A stretch of DNA of 64,000 nucleotides from Auanema rhodensis (Eukaryota > Nematoda > Chromadorea > Rhabditida > Rhabditidae): NCBI GenBank assembly GCA_964057225.1, contig OZ059898.1, positions 1,922,001 through 1,986,000 on the forward strand, given 5' to 3'. Shown here one piece after another: positions 52,662-64,000 of this stretch. The translations under genes were made by a program, and so were the position numbers. Each line of letters opens with the position of its first letter. The stretch's first letter is position 1. The notes below the pieces were generated by a model. The model searched no databases. It was not told where the DNA came from and saw nothing but the letters and a program-made list of their open reading frames with translations.

Positions 52662-54767
52662 ATGCGGATTTTTAAGCTGCGTCGATCTGTGTTATCAGAT
52701 TTGCGCTAGCTTAAAAATGCACCGAGATATCAACTGATATAAGTTCACACTTATATCCTCGATTTTCACCCTGAAGAATTAATTTTTTCGTTGAATAACA
52801 TTGTCCATCGTCTTTGCCTTGAAAAAAGGAATCTAGAAACATCTACTTTTTGCTAAATTATTTCGAAATTTTTCGAAAAAATTTTTGTCAAAATGTTTTT
52901 GGAAGCAATGTTGAGTGTACATGGAAACTCAACATACACTAATGCATCATTTTTCAAACGATCATAACTAATTTTTGTATTAAGCGTTTCTCAATGTAGT
53001 ATAGTGCATTCTATGCGGATTTTTAAGCTGCGTCGATCTGTGTTATCAGATTTGCGCTAGCTTAAAAATGCACCGAGATATTAACTGATATAAGTTCACA
53101 CTTATATCCTCGATTTTCACCCTGAAGAATTAATTTTTTCGTTGAATAACATTGTCCATCGTCTTTGCCTTGAAAAAAGGAATCTAAAAACATCTACTTT
53201 TCGCTAAATTATTTCGAAATTTTTCGAAAAAATTTTTGTCAAAATGTTTTTGGAAGCAATGTTGAGTGTACATGGAAACTCAACATACACTAATGCATCA
53301 TTTTTCAAACGATCATAACTAATTTTTGTATTAAGTGTTTCTCAATGTAGTATAGTGCATTCTATGCGGATTTTTAAGCTGCGTCGATCTGTGTTATCAG
53401 ATTTGCGCTAGCTTAAAAATGCACCGAGATATTAACTGATATAAGTTCACACTTATATCCTCGATTTTCACCCTGAAGAATTAATTTTTTCGTTGAATAA
53501 CATTGTCCATCGTCTTTGCCTTGAAAAAAGGAATCTAAAAACATCTACTTTTCGCTAAATTATTTCGAAATTTTTCGAAAAAATTTTTGTCAAAATGTTT
53601 TTGGAAGCAATGTTGAGTGTACATGGAAACTCAACATACACTAATGCATCATTTTTCAAACGATCATAACTAATTTTTGTATTAAGCGTTTCTCAATGTA
53701 GTATAGTGCATTCGATGCGGATTTTTAAGCTGCGTCGATCTGTGTTATCAGATTTGCGCTTGCTTAAAAATGCACCGAGATATCAACTGATATAAGTTCA
53801 CACTTATATCCTCGATTTTCACCCTGAAGAATTAATTTTTTTGTTGAATAACATTGTCCATCGTCTTTGCCTTGAAAAAAGGAATCTAAAAACATCTACT
53901 TTTTGCTAAATTATTTTGAAATTTTTCGAAAAAATTTTTGTCAAAATGTTTTTGGAAGCAATGTTGAGTGTACATGGGAACTCAACATACACTAATGCAT
54001 CATTTTTCAAACGATCATAACTAATTTTTGTATTAAGCGTTCCTCAATGTAGTATAGTGCATTCGATGCGGATTTTTAAGCTGCGTCGATCTGTGTTATC
54101 AGATTTGCGCTAGCTTAAAAATGCACCGAGATATCAACTGATATAAGTTCACACTTATATCCTCGATTTTCACCCTGAAGAATTAATTTTTTCGTTGAAT
54201 AACATTGTCCATCGTCTTTGCCTTGAAAAAATAAATCTAAAAACATCTACTTTTTGATAAATTATTTTGAAATTTTTCGAAAAAATTTTTGTCAAAATGT
54301 TTTTGGAAGCAATGTTGAGTGTACATGGGAACTCAACATACACTAATGCATCATTTTTCAAACGATCATAACTAATTTTTGTATTAAGCGTTTTTCAATG
54401 TAGTATAGTGCATTCGATGCGGATTTTTAAGCTGCGTCGATCTGTGTTATCAGATTTGCGTTAGCTTAAAAATGCACCGAGATATCAACTGGTATAAGTT
54501 CACACTTATATCCTCGATTTTCACCCTGAAGAATTAATTTTTTCGTTGAATAACATTGTCCATCGTCTTTGCCTTGAAAAAAGGAATTTAAAAACATCTA
54601 CTTTTTGCTAAATTATTTTGAAATTTTTCGAAAAAATTTTTGTCAAAATGTTTTTGGAAGCAATGTTGAGTGTACATGGAAACTCAACATACACTAATGC
54701 ATCATTTTTCAAACGATCATAACTAATTTTTGTATTAAGCGTTTTTCAATGTGGTTGAGTGCATTCG
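52662..54767. repeat. 8-mer HOR G, copy 2 (6 monomers, shortened)
   Basis: CTAGAAACAT at 52662, TTCTATGCGG units at 53013 and 53364 (both with TTTTCGCTAAA), GCGCTTGCTT at 53715, AAATAAATCT at 54066, then GCGTTAGCTT with GTGGTTGAG at 54417. Compared with copy 1, one internal dimer (702 bp) is missing between the AAATAAATCT and GCGTTAGCTT units. Confidence 0.8.
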
Positions 54768-56171
54768 ATGCGGATTTTTAAGCTGCGTCGATCTGTGTTA
54801 TCAGATTTGCGCTAGCTTAAAAATGCACCGAGATATCAACTGGTATAAGTTCACACTTATATCCTCGATTTTCACCCTGAAGAATTAATTTTTTCGTTGA
54901 ATAACATTGTCCATCGTTTTTGCCTTGAAAAAAGGAATCTAAAAACATCTACTTTTTGCCAAATTATTTTGAAATTTTTCGAAAAAATTTTTGTCAAAAT
55001 GTTTTTGGAAGCAATGTTGAGTGTACATGGAAACTCAACATACACTAATGCATCATTTTTCAAACGATCATTACTAATTTTTGTATTAAGCGTTTCTCAA
55101 TGTAGTATAGTGCATTCGATGCGGATTTTTAAGCTGCGTCGATCTGTGTTATCAGATTTGCGCTAGCTTAAAAATGCACCGAGATATCAACTGGTATAAG
55201 TTCACACTTATATCCTCGATTCTCACCCTGAAGAATTAATTTTTTCGTTGAATAACATTGTCCATCGTCTTTGCCTTGAAAAAAGAAATCTAAAAACATC
55301 TACTTTTTGCTAAATTATTTCGAAATTTTTCGAAAAAATTTTTGTCAAAATGTTTTTGGAAGCAATGTTGAGTGTACATGGAAACTCAACATACACTAAT
55401 GCATCATTTTTCAAACGATCATAACTAATTTTTGTATTAAGCGTTTCTCAATGTAGTATAGTGCATTCGATGCGGAATTTTAAGCTGCGTCGATCTGTGT
55501 TATCAGATTTGCGCTAGCTTAAAAATGCACCGAGATATTAACTGATATAAGTTCACACTTATATCCTCGATTTTCACCCTGAAGAATTAATTTTTTCGTT
55601 GAATAACATTGTCCATCGTCTTTGCCTTGAAAAAAGGAATCTAAAAACATCTACTTTTTGCTAAATTATTTTGAAATTTTTCGAAAAAATTTTTGTCAAA
55701 ATGTTTTTGGAAGCAATGTTGAGTGTACATGGAAACTCAACATACACTAATGCATCATTTTTCAAACGATCATAACTAATTTTTGTATCAAGCATTTCTC
55801 AATGTAGTATAGTGCATTCGATGCGGATTTTTAAGCTGCGTCGATCTGTGTTATCAGATTTGCGCTAGCTTAAAAATGCACCGAGATATCAACTGATATA
55901 AGTTCACACTTATATCCTCGATTTTCACCCTGGAGAATTAATTTTTTCGTTGAATAACATTGTCCATCGTCTTTGCCTTGAAAAAAGGAATTTAAAAACA
56001 TCTACTTTTTGCTAAATTATTTTGAAATTTTTCGAAAAAATTTTTGTCAAAATGTTTTTGGAAGCAATGTTGAGTGTACATGGAAACTCAACATACACTA
56101 ATGCATCATTTTTCAAACGATCATAACTAATTTTTGTATTAAGCGTTTTTCAATGTGGTTGAGTGCATTCG
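54768..56171. repeat. Tetramer H, copy 1 (1404 bp)
   Basis: Monomers at 54768 (GGTATAAG, CGTTTTTGCC, TTGCCAAATTA, CATTACTAAT), 55119 (GGTATAAG, CGATTCTCAC, AGAAATCT, TTTCGAAA), 55470 (GCGGAATTTT, GATATTAAC, TATCAAGCATTT) and 55821 (CTGGAGAATT, GGAATTTAAA, GTGGTTGAG). It is a relative of tetramer E with shared W, X, Y and Z markers, but has its own substitutions and a GTGGTTGAG end taken from domain G types. Confidence 0.88.
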
Positions 56172-57575
56172 ATGCGGATTTTTAAGCTGCGTCGATCTGT
56201 GTTATCAGATTTGCGCTAGCTTAAAAATGCACCGAGATATCAACTGGTATAAGTTCACACTTATATCCTCGATTTTCACCCTGAAGAATTAATTTTTTCG
56301 TTGAATAACATTGTCCATCGTTTTTGCCTTGAAAAAAGGAATCTAAAAACATCTACTTTTTGCCAAATTATTTTGAAATTTTTCGAAAAAATTTTTGTCA
56401 AAATGTTTTTGGAAGCAATGTTGAGTGTACATGGAAACTCAACATACACTAATGCATCATTTTTCAAACGATCATTACTAATTTTTGTATTAAGCGTTTC
56501 TCAATGTAGTATAGTGCATTCGATGCGGATTTTTAAGCTGCGTCGATCTGTGTTATCAGATTTGCGCTAGCTTAAAAATGCACCGAGATATCAACTGGTA
56601 TAAGTTCACACTTATATCCTCGATTCTCACCCTGAAGAATTAATTTTTTCGTTGAATAACATTGTCCATCGTCTTTGCCTTGAAAAAAGAAATCTAAAAA
56701 CATCTACTTTTTGCTAAATTATTTCGAAATTTTTCGAAAAAATTTTTGTCAAAATGTTTTTGGAAGCAATGTTGAGTGTACATGGAAACTCAACATACAC
56801 TAATGCATCATTTTTCAAACGATCATAACTAATTTTTGTATTAAGCGTTTCTCAATGTAGTATAGTGCATTCGATGCGGAATTTTAAGCTGCGTCGATCT
56901 GTGTTATCAGATTTGCGCTAGCTTAAAAATGCACCGAGATATTAACTGATATAAGTTCACACTTATATCCTCGATTTTCACCCTGAAGAATTAATTTTTT
57001 CGTTGAATAACATTGTCCATCGTCTTTGCCTTGAAAAAAGGAATCTAAAAACATCTACTTTTTGCTAAATTATTTTGAAATTTTTCGAAAAAATTTTTGT
57101 CAAAATGTTTTTGGAAGCAATGTTGAGTGTACATGGAAACTCAACATACACTAATGCATCATTTTTCAAACGATCATAACTAATTTTTGTATCAAGCATT
57201 TCTCAATGTAGTATAGTGCATTCGATGCGGATTTTTAAGCTGCGTCGATCTGTGTTATCAGATTTGCGCTAGCTTAAAAATGCACCGAGATATCAACTGA
57301 TATAAGTTCACACTTATATCCTCGATTTTCACCCTGGAGAATTAATTTTTTCGTTGAATAACATTGTCCATCGTCTTTGCCTTGAAAAAAGGAATCTAAA
57401 AACATCTACTTTTTGCTAAATTATTTCGAAATTTTTCGAAAAAATTTTTGTCAAAATGTTTTTGGAAGCAATGTTGAGTGTACATGGAAACTCAACATAC
57501 ACTAATGCATCATTTTTCAAACGATCATAACTAATTTTTGTATTAAGCGTTTCTCAATGTAGTATAGTGCATTCG
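56172..57575. repeat. Tetramer H, copy 2 (1404 bp)
   Basis: Same order as copy 1, with TTGCCAAATTA near 56360, GCGGAATTTT near 56877 and CTGGAGAATT near 57333. The last unit (57225-57575) switches after CTGGAGAATT to GGAATCTAAA, TTTCGAAA and GCGTTTCTC, without GTGGTTGAG. This marks the exit from the HOR inside that monomer. Confidence 0.85.
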
Positions 57576-59330
57576 ATGCGGATTTTTAAGCTGCGTCGAT
57601 CTGTGTTATCAGATTTGCGCTAGCTTAAAAATGCACCGAGATATTAACTGGTATAAGTTCACACTTATATCCTCGATTTTCACCCTGAAGAATTAATTTT
57701 TTCGTTGAATAACATTGTCCATCGTTTTTGCCTTGAAAAAAGGAATCTAAAAACATCTACTTTTTGCTAAATTATTTTGAAATTTTTCGAAAAAATTTTT
57801 GTCAAAATGTTTTTGGAAGCAATGTTGAGTGTACATGGAAACTCAACATACACTAATGCATCATTTTTCAAACGATCATAACTAATTTTTGTATTAAGCG
57901 TTTCTCAATGTAGTATAGTGCATTCGATGCGGATTTTTAAGCTGCGTCGATCTGTGTTATCAGATTTGCGCTAGCTTAAAAATGCACCGAGATATTAACT
58001 GATATAAGTTCACACTTATATCCTCGATTTTCACCCTGAAGAATTAATTTTTTCGTTGAATAACATTGTCCATCGTCTTTGCCTTGAAAAAAGGAATCTA
58101 AAAACATCTACTTTTTGCTAAATTATTCTGAAATTTTTCGAAAAAATTTTTGTCAAAATGTTTTTGGAAGCAATGTTGAGTGTACATGGAAACTCAACAT
58201 ACACTAATGCATCATTTTTCAAACGATCATAACTAATTTTTGTATCAAGCATTTCTCAATGTAGTATAGTGCATTCGATGCGGATTTTTAAGCTGCGTCG
58301 ATCTGTGTTATCAGATTTGCGCTAGCTTAAAAATGCACCGAGATATCAACTGATATAAGTTCACACTTATATCCTCGATTTTCACCCTGAAGAATTAATT
58401 TTTTCGTTGAATAACATTGTCCATCGTCTTTGCCTTGAAAAAAGGAATCTAAAAACATCTACTTTTTGCTAAATTATTTCGAAATTTTTCGAAAAAATTT
58501 TTGTCAAAATGTTTTTGGAAGCAATGTTGAGTGTACATGGAAACTCAACATACACTAATGCATCATTTTTCAAACGATCATAACTAATTTTTGTATTAAG
58601 CGTTTCTCAATGTAGTATAGTGCATTCGATGCGGATTTTTAAGCTGCGTCGATCTGTGTTATCAGATTTGCGCTAGCTTAAAAATGCACCGAGATATTAA
58701 CTGGTATAAGTTCACACTTATATCCTCGATTTTCACCCTGAAGAATTAATTTTTTCGTTGAATAACATTGTCCATCGTTTTTGCCTTGAAAAAAGGAATC
58801 TAAAAACATCTACTTTTTGCTAAATTATTTTGAAATTTTTCGAAAAAATTTTTGTCAAAATGTTTTTGGAAGCAATGTTGAGTGTACATGGAAACTCAAC
58901 ATACACTAATGCATCATTTTTCAAACGATCATAACTAATTTTTGTATTAAGCGTTTTTCAATGTAGTATAGTGCATTCGATGCGGATTTTTAAGCTGCGT
59001 CGATCTGTGTTATCAGATTTGCGCTAGCTTAAAAATGCACCGAGATATCAACTGGTATAAGTTCACACTTATATCCTCGATTCTCACCCTGAAGAATTAA
59101 TTTTTTCGTTGAATAACATTGTCCATCGACTTTGCCTTGAAAAAAGGAATCTAAAAACATCTACTTTTTGCTAAATTATCTTGAAATTTTTCGAAAAAAT
59201 TTTTGTCAAAATGTTTTTGGAAGCAATGTTGAGTGTACATGGAAACTCAACATACACTAATGCATCATTTTTCAAACGATCATAACTAATTTTTGTATTA
59301 AGTGTTTCTCAATGTAGTATAATGCATTCG
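57576..59330. repeat. Irregular block with trimer spacing
   Basis: Monomers at 57576 and 58629 share GATATTAACTGG and CGTTTTTGCC, 1053 bp (3 units) apart. Between them lie a GATATTAAC/ATTCTGAAA/TATCAAGCATTT unit (57927) and a TTTCGAAA unit (58278). The unit at 58980 carries CGATTCTCAC, a private CATCGACTTTG near 59128, TATCTTGAAA, TAAGTGTTT and AGTATAATGC. It leads into the pentamer. Confidence 0.7.
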
Positions 59331-61085
59331 ATGCGGATTTTTAAGCTGCGTCGATCTGTGTTATCAGATTTGCGCTAGCTTAAAAATGCACCGAGATATC
59401 AACTGATATAAGTTCACACTTATATCCTCGATTTTCACCCTGAAGAATTAATTTTTTCGTTGAATAACATTGTCCATCGTCTTTGCCTTGAAAAAAGGAA
59501 TCTAAAAACATCTACTTTTTGCTAAATTATTTTGAAATTTTTCGAAAAAATTTTTGTCAAAATGTTTTTGGAAGCAATGTTGAGTGTACATGGAAACTCA
59601 ACATACACTAATGCATCATTTTTCAAACGATCATTACTAATTTTTGTATTAAGCATTTCTCAATGTAGTATAGTGCATTCGATGCGGATTTTTAAGCTGC
59701 GTCGATCTGTGTTATCAGATTTGCGCTAGCTTAAAAATGCACCGAGATATCAACTGATATAAGTTCACACTTATATCCTCGATTTTCACCCTGAAGAATT
59801 AATTTTTTCGTTGAATAACATTGTCCATCGTCTTTGCCTTGAAAAAAGAAATCTAAAAACATCTACTTTTTGCTAAATTATCTTGAAATTTTTCGAAAAA
59901 ATTTTTGTCAAAATGTTTTTGGAAGCAATGTTGAGTGTACATGGAAACTCAACATACACTAATGCATCATTTTTCAAACGATCATAACTAATTTTTGTAT
60001 TAAGCATTTCTCAATGTAGTATAGTGCATTCGATGCGGATTTTTAAGCTGCGTCGATCTGTGTTATCAGATTTGCGCTAGCTTAAAAATGCACCGAGATA
60101 TCAACTGATATAAGTTCACACTTATATCCTCGATTTTCACCCTGAAGAATTAATTTTTTCGTTGAATAACATTGTCCATCGTCTTTGCCTTGAAAAAAGG
60201 AATCTAAAAACATCTACTTTTTGCTAAATTATTTCGAAATTTTTCGAAAAAATTTTTGTCAAAATGTTTTTGGAAGCAATGTTGAGTGTACATGGAAACT
60301 CAACATACACTAATGCATCATTTTTCAAACGATCATAACTAATTTTTGTATTAAGCGTTTCTCAATGTAGTATAGTGCATTCGATGCGGATTTTTAAGTT
60401 GCGTCGATCTGTGTTATCAGATTTGCGCTAGCTTAAAAATGCACCGAGATATTAACTGATATAAGTTCACACTTATATCCTCGATTTTCACCCTGAAGAA
60501 TTAATTTTTTCGTTGAATAACATTGTCCATCGTCTTTGCCTTGAAAAAAGGAATCTAAAAACATCTACTTTTTGCTAAATTATTTTGAAATTTTTCGAAA
60601 AAATTTTTGTCAAAATGTTTTTGGAAGCAATGTTGAGTGTACATGGAAACTCAACATACACTAATGCATCATTTTTCAAACGATCATAACTAATTTTTGT
60701 ATTAAGCATTTCTCAATGTAGTATAGTGCATTCGATGCGGATTTTTAAGCTGCGTCGATCTGTGTTATCAGATTTGCGCTAGCTTAAAAATGCACCGAGA
60801 TATCAACTGATATAAGTTCACACTTATATCCTCGATTTTCACCCTGAAGAATTAATTTTTTCGTTGAATAACATTGTCCATCGTCTTTGCCTTGAAAAAA
60901 GGAATCTAAAAACATCTACTTTTTGCTAAATTATTTCGAAATTTTTCGAAAAAATTTTTGTCAAAATGTTTTTGGAAGCAATGTTGAGTGTACATGGGAA
61001 CTCAACATACACTAATGCATCATTTTTCAAACGATCATAACTAATTTTTGTATTAAGTGTTTCTCAATGTAGTATAATGCATTCG
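59331..61085. repeat. Pentamer J, copy 1 (1755 bp)
   Basis: Monomers at 59331 (CATTACTAAT, GCATTTCTC), 59682 (AGAAATCT, TATCTTGAAA, GCATTTCTC), 60033 (TTTCGAAA), 60384 (AAGTTGCGTC, GATATTAAC, GCATTTCTC) and 60735 (TTTCGAAA, GGGAACTCAAC, TAAGTGTTT, AGTATAATGC). The first four recur exactly 1755 bp downstream. Confidence 0.88.
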
Positions 61086-62840
61086 ATGCGGATTTTTAAG
61101 CTGCGTCGATCTGTGTTATCAGATTTGCGCTAGCTTAAAAATGCACCGAGATATCAACTGATATAAGTTCACACTTATATCCTCGATTTTCACCCTGAAG
61201 AATTAATTTTTTCGTTGAATAACATTGTCCATCGTCTTTGCCTTGAAAAAAGGAATCTAAAAACATCTACTTTTTGCTAAATTATTTTGAAATTTTTCGA
61301 AAAAATTTTTGTCAAAATGTTTTTGGAAGCAATGTTGAGTGTACATGGAAACTCAACATACACTAATGCATCATTTTTCAAACGATCATTACTAATTTTT
61401 GTATTAAGCATTTCTCAATGTAGTATAGTGCATTCGATGCGGATTTTTAAGCTGCGTCGATCTGTGTTATCAGATTTGCGCTAGCTTAAAAATGCACCGA
61501 GATATCAACTGATATAAGTTCACACTTATATCCTCGATTTTCACCCTGAAGAATTAATTTTTTCGTTGAATAACATTGTCCATCGTCTTTGCCTTGAAAA
61601 AAGAAATCTAAAAACATCTACTTTTTGCTAAATTATCTTGAAATTTTTCGAAAAAATTTTTGTCAAAATGTTTTTGGAAGCAATGTTGAGTGTACATGGA
61701 AACTCAACATACACTAATGCATCATTTTTCAAACGATCATAACTAATTTTTGTATTAAGCATTTCTCAATGTAGTATAGTGCATTCGATGCGGATTTTTA
61801 AGCTGCGTCGATCTGTGTTATCAGATTTGCGCTAGCTTAAAAATGCACCGAGATATCAACTGATATAAGTTCACACTTATATCCTCGATTTTCACCCTGA
61901 AGAATTAATTTTTTCGTTGAATAACATTGTCCATCGTCTTTGCCTTGAAAAAAGGAATCTAAAAACATCTACTTTTTGCTAAATTATTTCGAAATTTTTC
62001 GAAAAAATTTTTGTCAAAATGTTTTTGGAAGCAATGTTGAGTGTACATGGAAACTCAACATACACTAATGCATCATTTTTCAAACGATCATAACTAATTT
62101 TTGTATTAAGCGTTTCTCAATGTAGTATAGTGCATTCGATGCGGATTTTTAAGTTGCGTCGATCTGTGTTATCAGATTTGCGCTAGCTTAAAAATGCACC
62201 GAGATATTAACTGATATAAGTTCACACTTATATCCTCGATTTTCACCCTGAAGAATTAATTTTTTCGTTGAATAACATTGTCCATCGTCTTTGCCTTGAA
62301 AAAAGGAATCTAAAAACATCTACTTTTTGCTAAATTATTTTGAAATTTTTCGAAAAAATTTTTGTCAAAATGTTTTTGGAAGCAATGTTGAGTGTACATG
62401 GAAACTCAACATACACTAATGCATCATTTTTCAAACGATCATAACTAATTTTTGTATTAAGCATTTCTCAATGTAGTATAGTGCATTCGATGCGGATTTT
62501 TAAGCTGCGTCGATCTGTGTTATCAGATTTGCGCTAGCTTAAAAATGCACCGAGATATCAACTGATATAAGTTCACACTTATATCCTCGATTTTCACCCT
62601 GAAGAATTAATTTTTTCGTTGAATAACATTGTCCATCGTCTTTGCCTTGAAAAAAGGAATCTAAAAACATCTACTTTTTGCTAAATTATTTCGAAATTTT
62701 TCGAAAAAATTTTTGTCAAAATGTTTTTGGAAGCAATGTTGAGTGTACATGGAAACTCAACATACACTAATGCATCATTTTTCAAACGATCATAACTAAT
62801 TTTTGTATTAAGCGTTTCTCAATGTAGTATAGTGCATTCG
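61086..62840. repeat. Pentamer J, copy 2 (1755 bp)
   Basis: CATTACTAAT at 61086, AGAAATCT near 61600, AAGTTGCGTC in the unit at 62139. The fifth unit (62490) lacks the GGGAACTCAAC, TAAGTGTTT and AGTATAATGC changes of copy 1, so the copies differ at their right edges. Confidence 0.87.
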
Positions 62841-63191
62841 ATGCGGATTTTTAAGCTGCGTCGATCTGTGTTATCAGATTTGCGCTAGCTTAAAAATGCA
62901 CCGAGATATCAACTGATATAAGTTCACACTTATATCCTCGATTTTCACCCTGAAGAATTAATTTTTTCGTTGAATAACATTGTCCATCGTCTTTGCCTTG
63001 AAAAAAGGAATCTAAAAACATCTACTTTTTGCTAAATTATTTCGAAATTTTTCGAAAAAATTTTTGTCAAAATGTTTTTGGAAGCAATGTTGAGTGTACA
63101 TGGAAACTCAACATACACTAATGCATCATTTTTCAAACGATCATTACTAATTTTTGTATTAAGCATTTCTCAATGTAGTATAGTGCATTCG
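62841..63191. repeat. Unclassified monomer with CATTACTAAT
   Basis: A unit with TTTCGAAA, CATTACTAAT and GCATTTCTC, a marker combination not seen in the pentamer. Nothing else of note is seen in it. Confidence 0.6.
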
Positions 63192-63535
63192 ATGCGGATT
63201 TTTAAGCTGCGTCGATCTGTGTTATCAGATTTGCGCTAGCTTAAAAATGCACCGAGATATTAACAGTTCACACTTATATCCTCGATTTTCACCCTGAAGA
63301 ATTAATTTTTTCGTTGAATAACATTGTCCATCGTTTTTGCCTTGAAAAAAGGAATCTAAAAACATCTACTTTTTGCTAAATTATTTTGAAATTTTTCGAA
63401 AAAATTTTTGTCAAAATGTTTTTGGAAGCAATGTTGAGTGTACATGGAAACTCAACATACACTAATGCATCATTTTTCAAACGATCATAACTAATTTTTG
63501 TATCAAGCATTTCTCAATGTAGTATAGTGCATTCG
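63192..63535. repeat. 344-bp monomer with a 7-bp deletion
   Basis: The only short unit in the window. Near 63261-63266 it reads ATTAACAGTTCACAC where others read ATTAACTGATATAAGTTC, a net loss of 7 bp. This removes most of the left arm of the conserved inverted repeat. The rest of the unit is ordinary, with CGTTTTTGCC and TATCAAGCATTT. Confidence 0.9.
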
Positions 63536-63886
63536 ATGCGGATTTTTAAGCTGCGTCGATCTGTGTTATCAGATTTGCGCTAGCTTAAAAATGCACCGAG
63601 ATATCAACTGATATAAGTTCACACTTATATCCTCGATTTTCACCCTGAAGAATTAATTTTTTCGTTGAATAACATTGTCCATCGTCTTTGCCTTGAAAAA
63701 AGGAATCTAAAAACATCTACTTTTTGCTAAATTATTTCGAAATTTTTCGAAAAAATTTTTGTCAAAATGTTTTTGGAAGCAATGTTGAGTGTACATGGAA
63801 ACTCAACATACACTAATGCATCATTTTTCAAACGATCATAACTAATTTTTGTATTAAGCGTTTCTCAATGTAGTATAGTGCATTCG

Positions 63887-64000
63887 ATGCGGATTTTTAA
63901 GCTGCGTCGATCTGTGTTATCAGATTTGCGCTAGCTTAAAAATGCACCGAGATATTAACTGGTATAAGTTCACACTTATATCCTCGATTTTCACCCTGAA
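63887..64000. repeat. Partial monomer at the window edge
   Basis: The first 114 bp of another unit, of the GATATTAACTGG type. It is cut by the end of the window, not by a biological boundary. Confidence 0.95.

Larger units (their letters stand above)
1..64000. repeat. Satellite DNA array, 351-bp monomer, HOR-organised
   Basis: The entire window is a head-to-tail array of one AT-rich monomer (about 31% G+C). Taking ATGCGGATTTTT as phase zero, unit starts fall at 1, 352, 703, 4915, 14046, 27039, 39675, 63192 and 63887. The arithmetic gives 182 full units: 170 of 351 bp, 11 of 352 bp and one of 344 bp. All units have the same orientation. Neighbouring units differ by a handful of substitutions, and sets of these recur at multiples of 351 bp, which defines higher-order repeats. 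No unique sequence interrupts the array, so every stretch in the window is satellite. No gene is supported. The likely role is structural heterochromatin, possibly centromeric; that is inference from the architecture. The satellite family and species are not recognised. Confidence 0.98.

Noticed and set aside
1-64000. CRISPR array
   Set aside because: The repeat is contiguous at 351 bp with no short direct repeats separated by unique spacers.
1-64000. rDNA, tRNA or SINE-derived repeat
   Set aside because: No rRNA motifs or tRNA cloverleaf. The GTTCGATGC variant near 29492 resembles part of a Pol III B box but lacks the flanking bases and has no A box at the right distance.
1-64000. Telomeric array or subtelomere
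   Set aside because: No TTAGG, TTAGGG, TCAGG or similar short telomere repeats anywhere in the window.
1-64000. Tandem transposable element copies
   Set aside because: No terminal inverted repeats, long terminal repeats, target-site duplications, poly-A tails or transposase/reverse transcriptase frames. Monomer junctions are seamless.
1-64000. Identification as a named beetle or other insect satellite
   Set aside because: Length and AT-richness resemble several insect satellites, but I do not recognise the sequence, and a database comparison would be needed to name it.

Overview
The whole 64 kb window is one uninterrupted, head-to-tail satellite DNA array. I find no credible protein-coding gene, RNA gene, transposon, CRISPR array or unique-sequence gap. 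The repeat unit is a 351-bp monomer, about 31% G+C (110 of 351 in a hand-counted consensus). If each monomer is started at its ATGCGGATTTTT, unit starts fall at 1, 352, 703, 1054 and so on, to 63887. That gives 182 complete monomers plus a 114-bp partial one. The spacing of starts accounts for 170 monomers of 351 bp, 11 of 352 bp (one extra A in an A-tract) and one of 344 bp (a 7-bp deletion). All units lie in the same orientation. The window begins and ends inside the array, so neither edge is seen.

The array looks like eukaryotic nuclear satellite DNA of the centromeric or pericentromeric kind. The source species cannot be named from sequence alone. The AT-richness, T/A-tracts around TTTCGAAA, a monomer near 350 bp and undepleted CpG (12 per monomer, observed/expected about 1.4) would suit an invertebrate such as an insect, but this is inference only.

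Monomers differ by small sets of diagnostic substitutions, and these sets recur in order, giving higher-order repeats (HORs) whose period changes along the window. 1-17555: mosaic array with dispersed copies of a 4-monomer block and a separate 4-monomer duplication. 17556-24580: 7-monomer HOR of about 2459 bp in three copies, two of them incomplete. 24581-33707: mixed types with blocks repeating at 8 monomers (2808 bp) and 4 monomers (1404 bp). 33708-39323: mainly a dimer (702 bp). 39324-46343: five very similar tetramers (1404 bp). 46344-49853: two further tetramers. 49854-54767: an 8-mer (2808 bp) in one full and one shortened copy. 54768-57575: two tetramers. 57576-59330: irregular trimer spacing. 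59331-62840: two pentamers (1755 bp). 62841-64000: unclassified monomers, including the 344-bp unit.

Each monomer carries a perfect 9-bp inverted repeat around a 4-nt loop, a second inverted repeat with a competing alternative pairing, a TTTTTCGAAAAA palindrome and an A/T-tract-rich segment. These are the only candidate functional elements. The short open frames in the array (63, 65 and 89 codons) appear or vanish with single substitutions in particular monomer variants and are not treated as genes.
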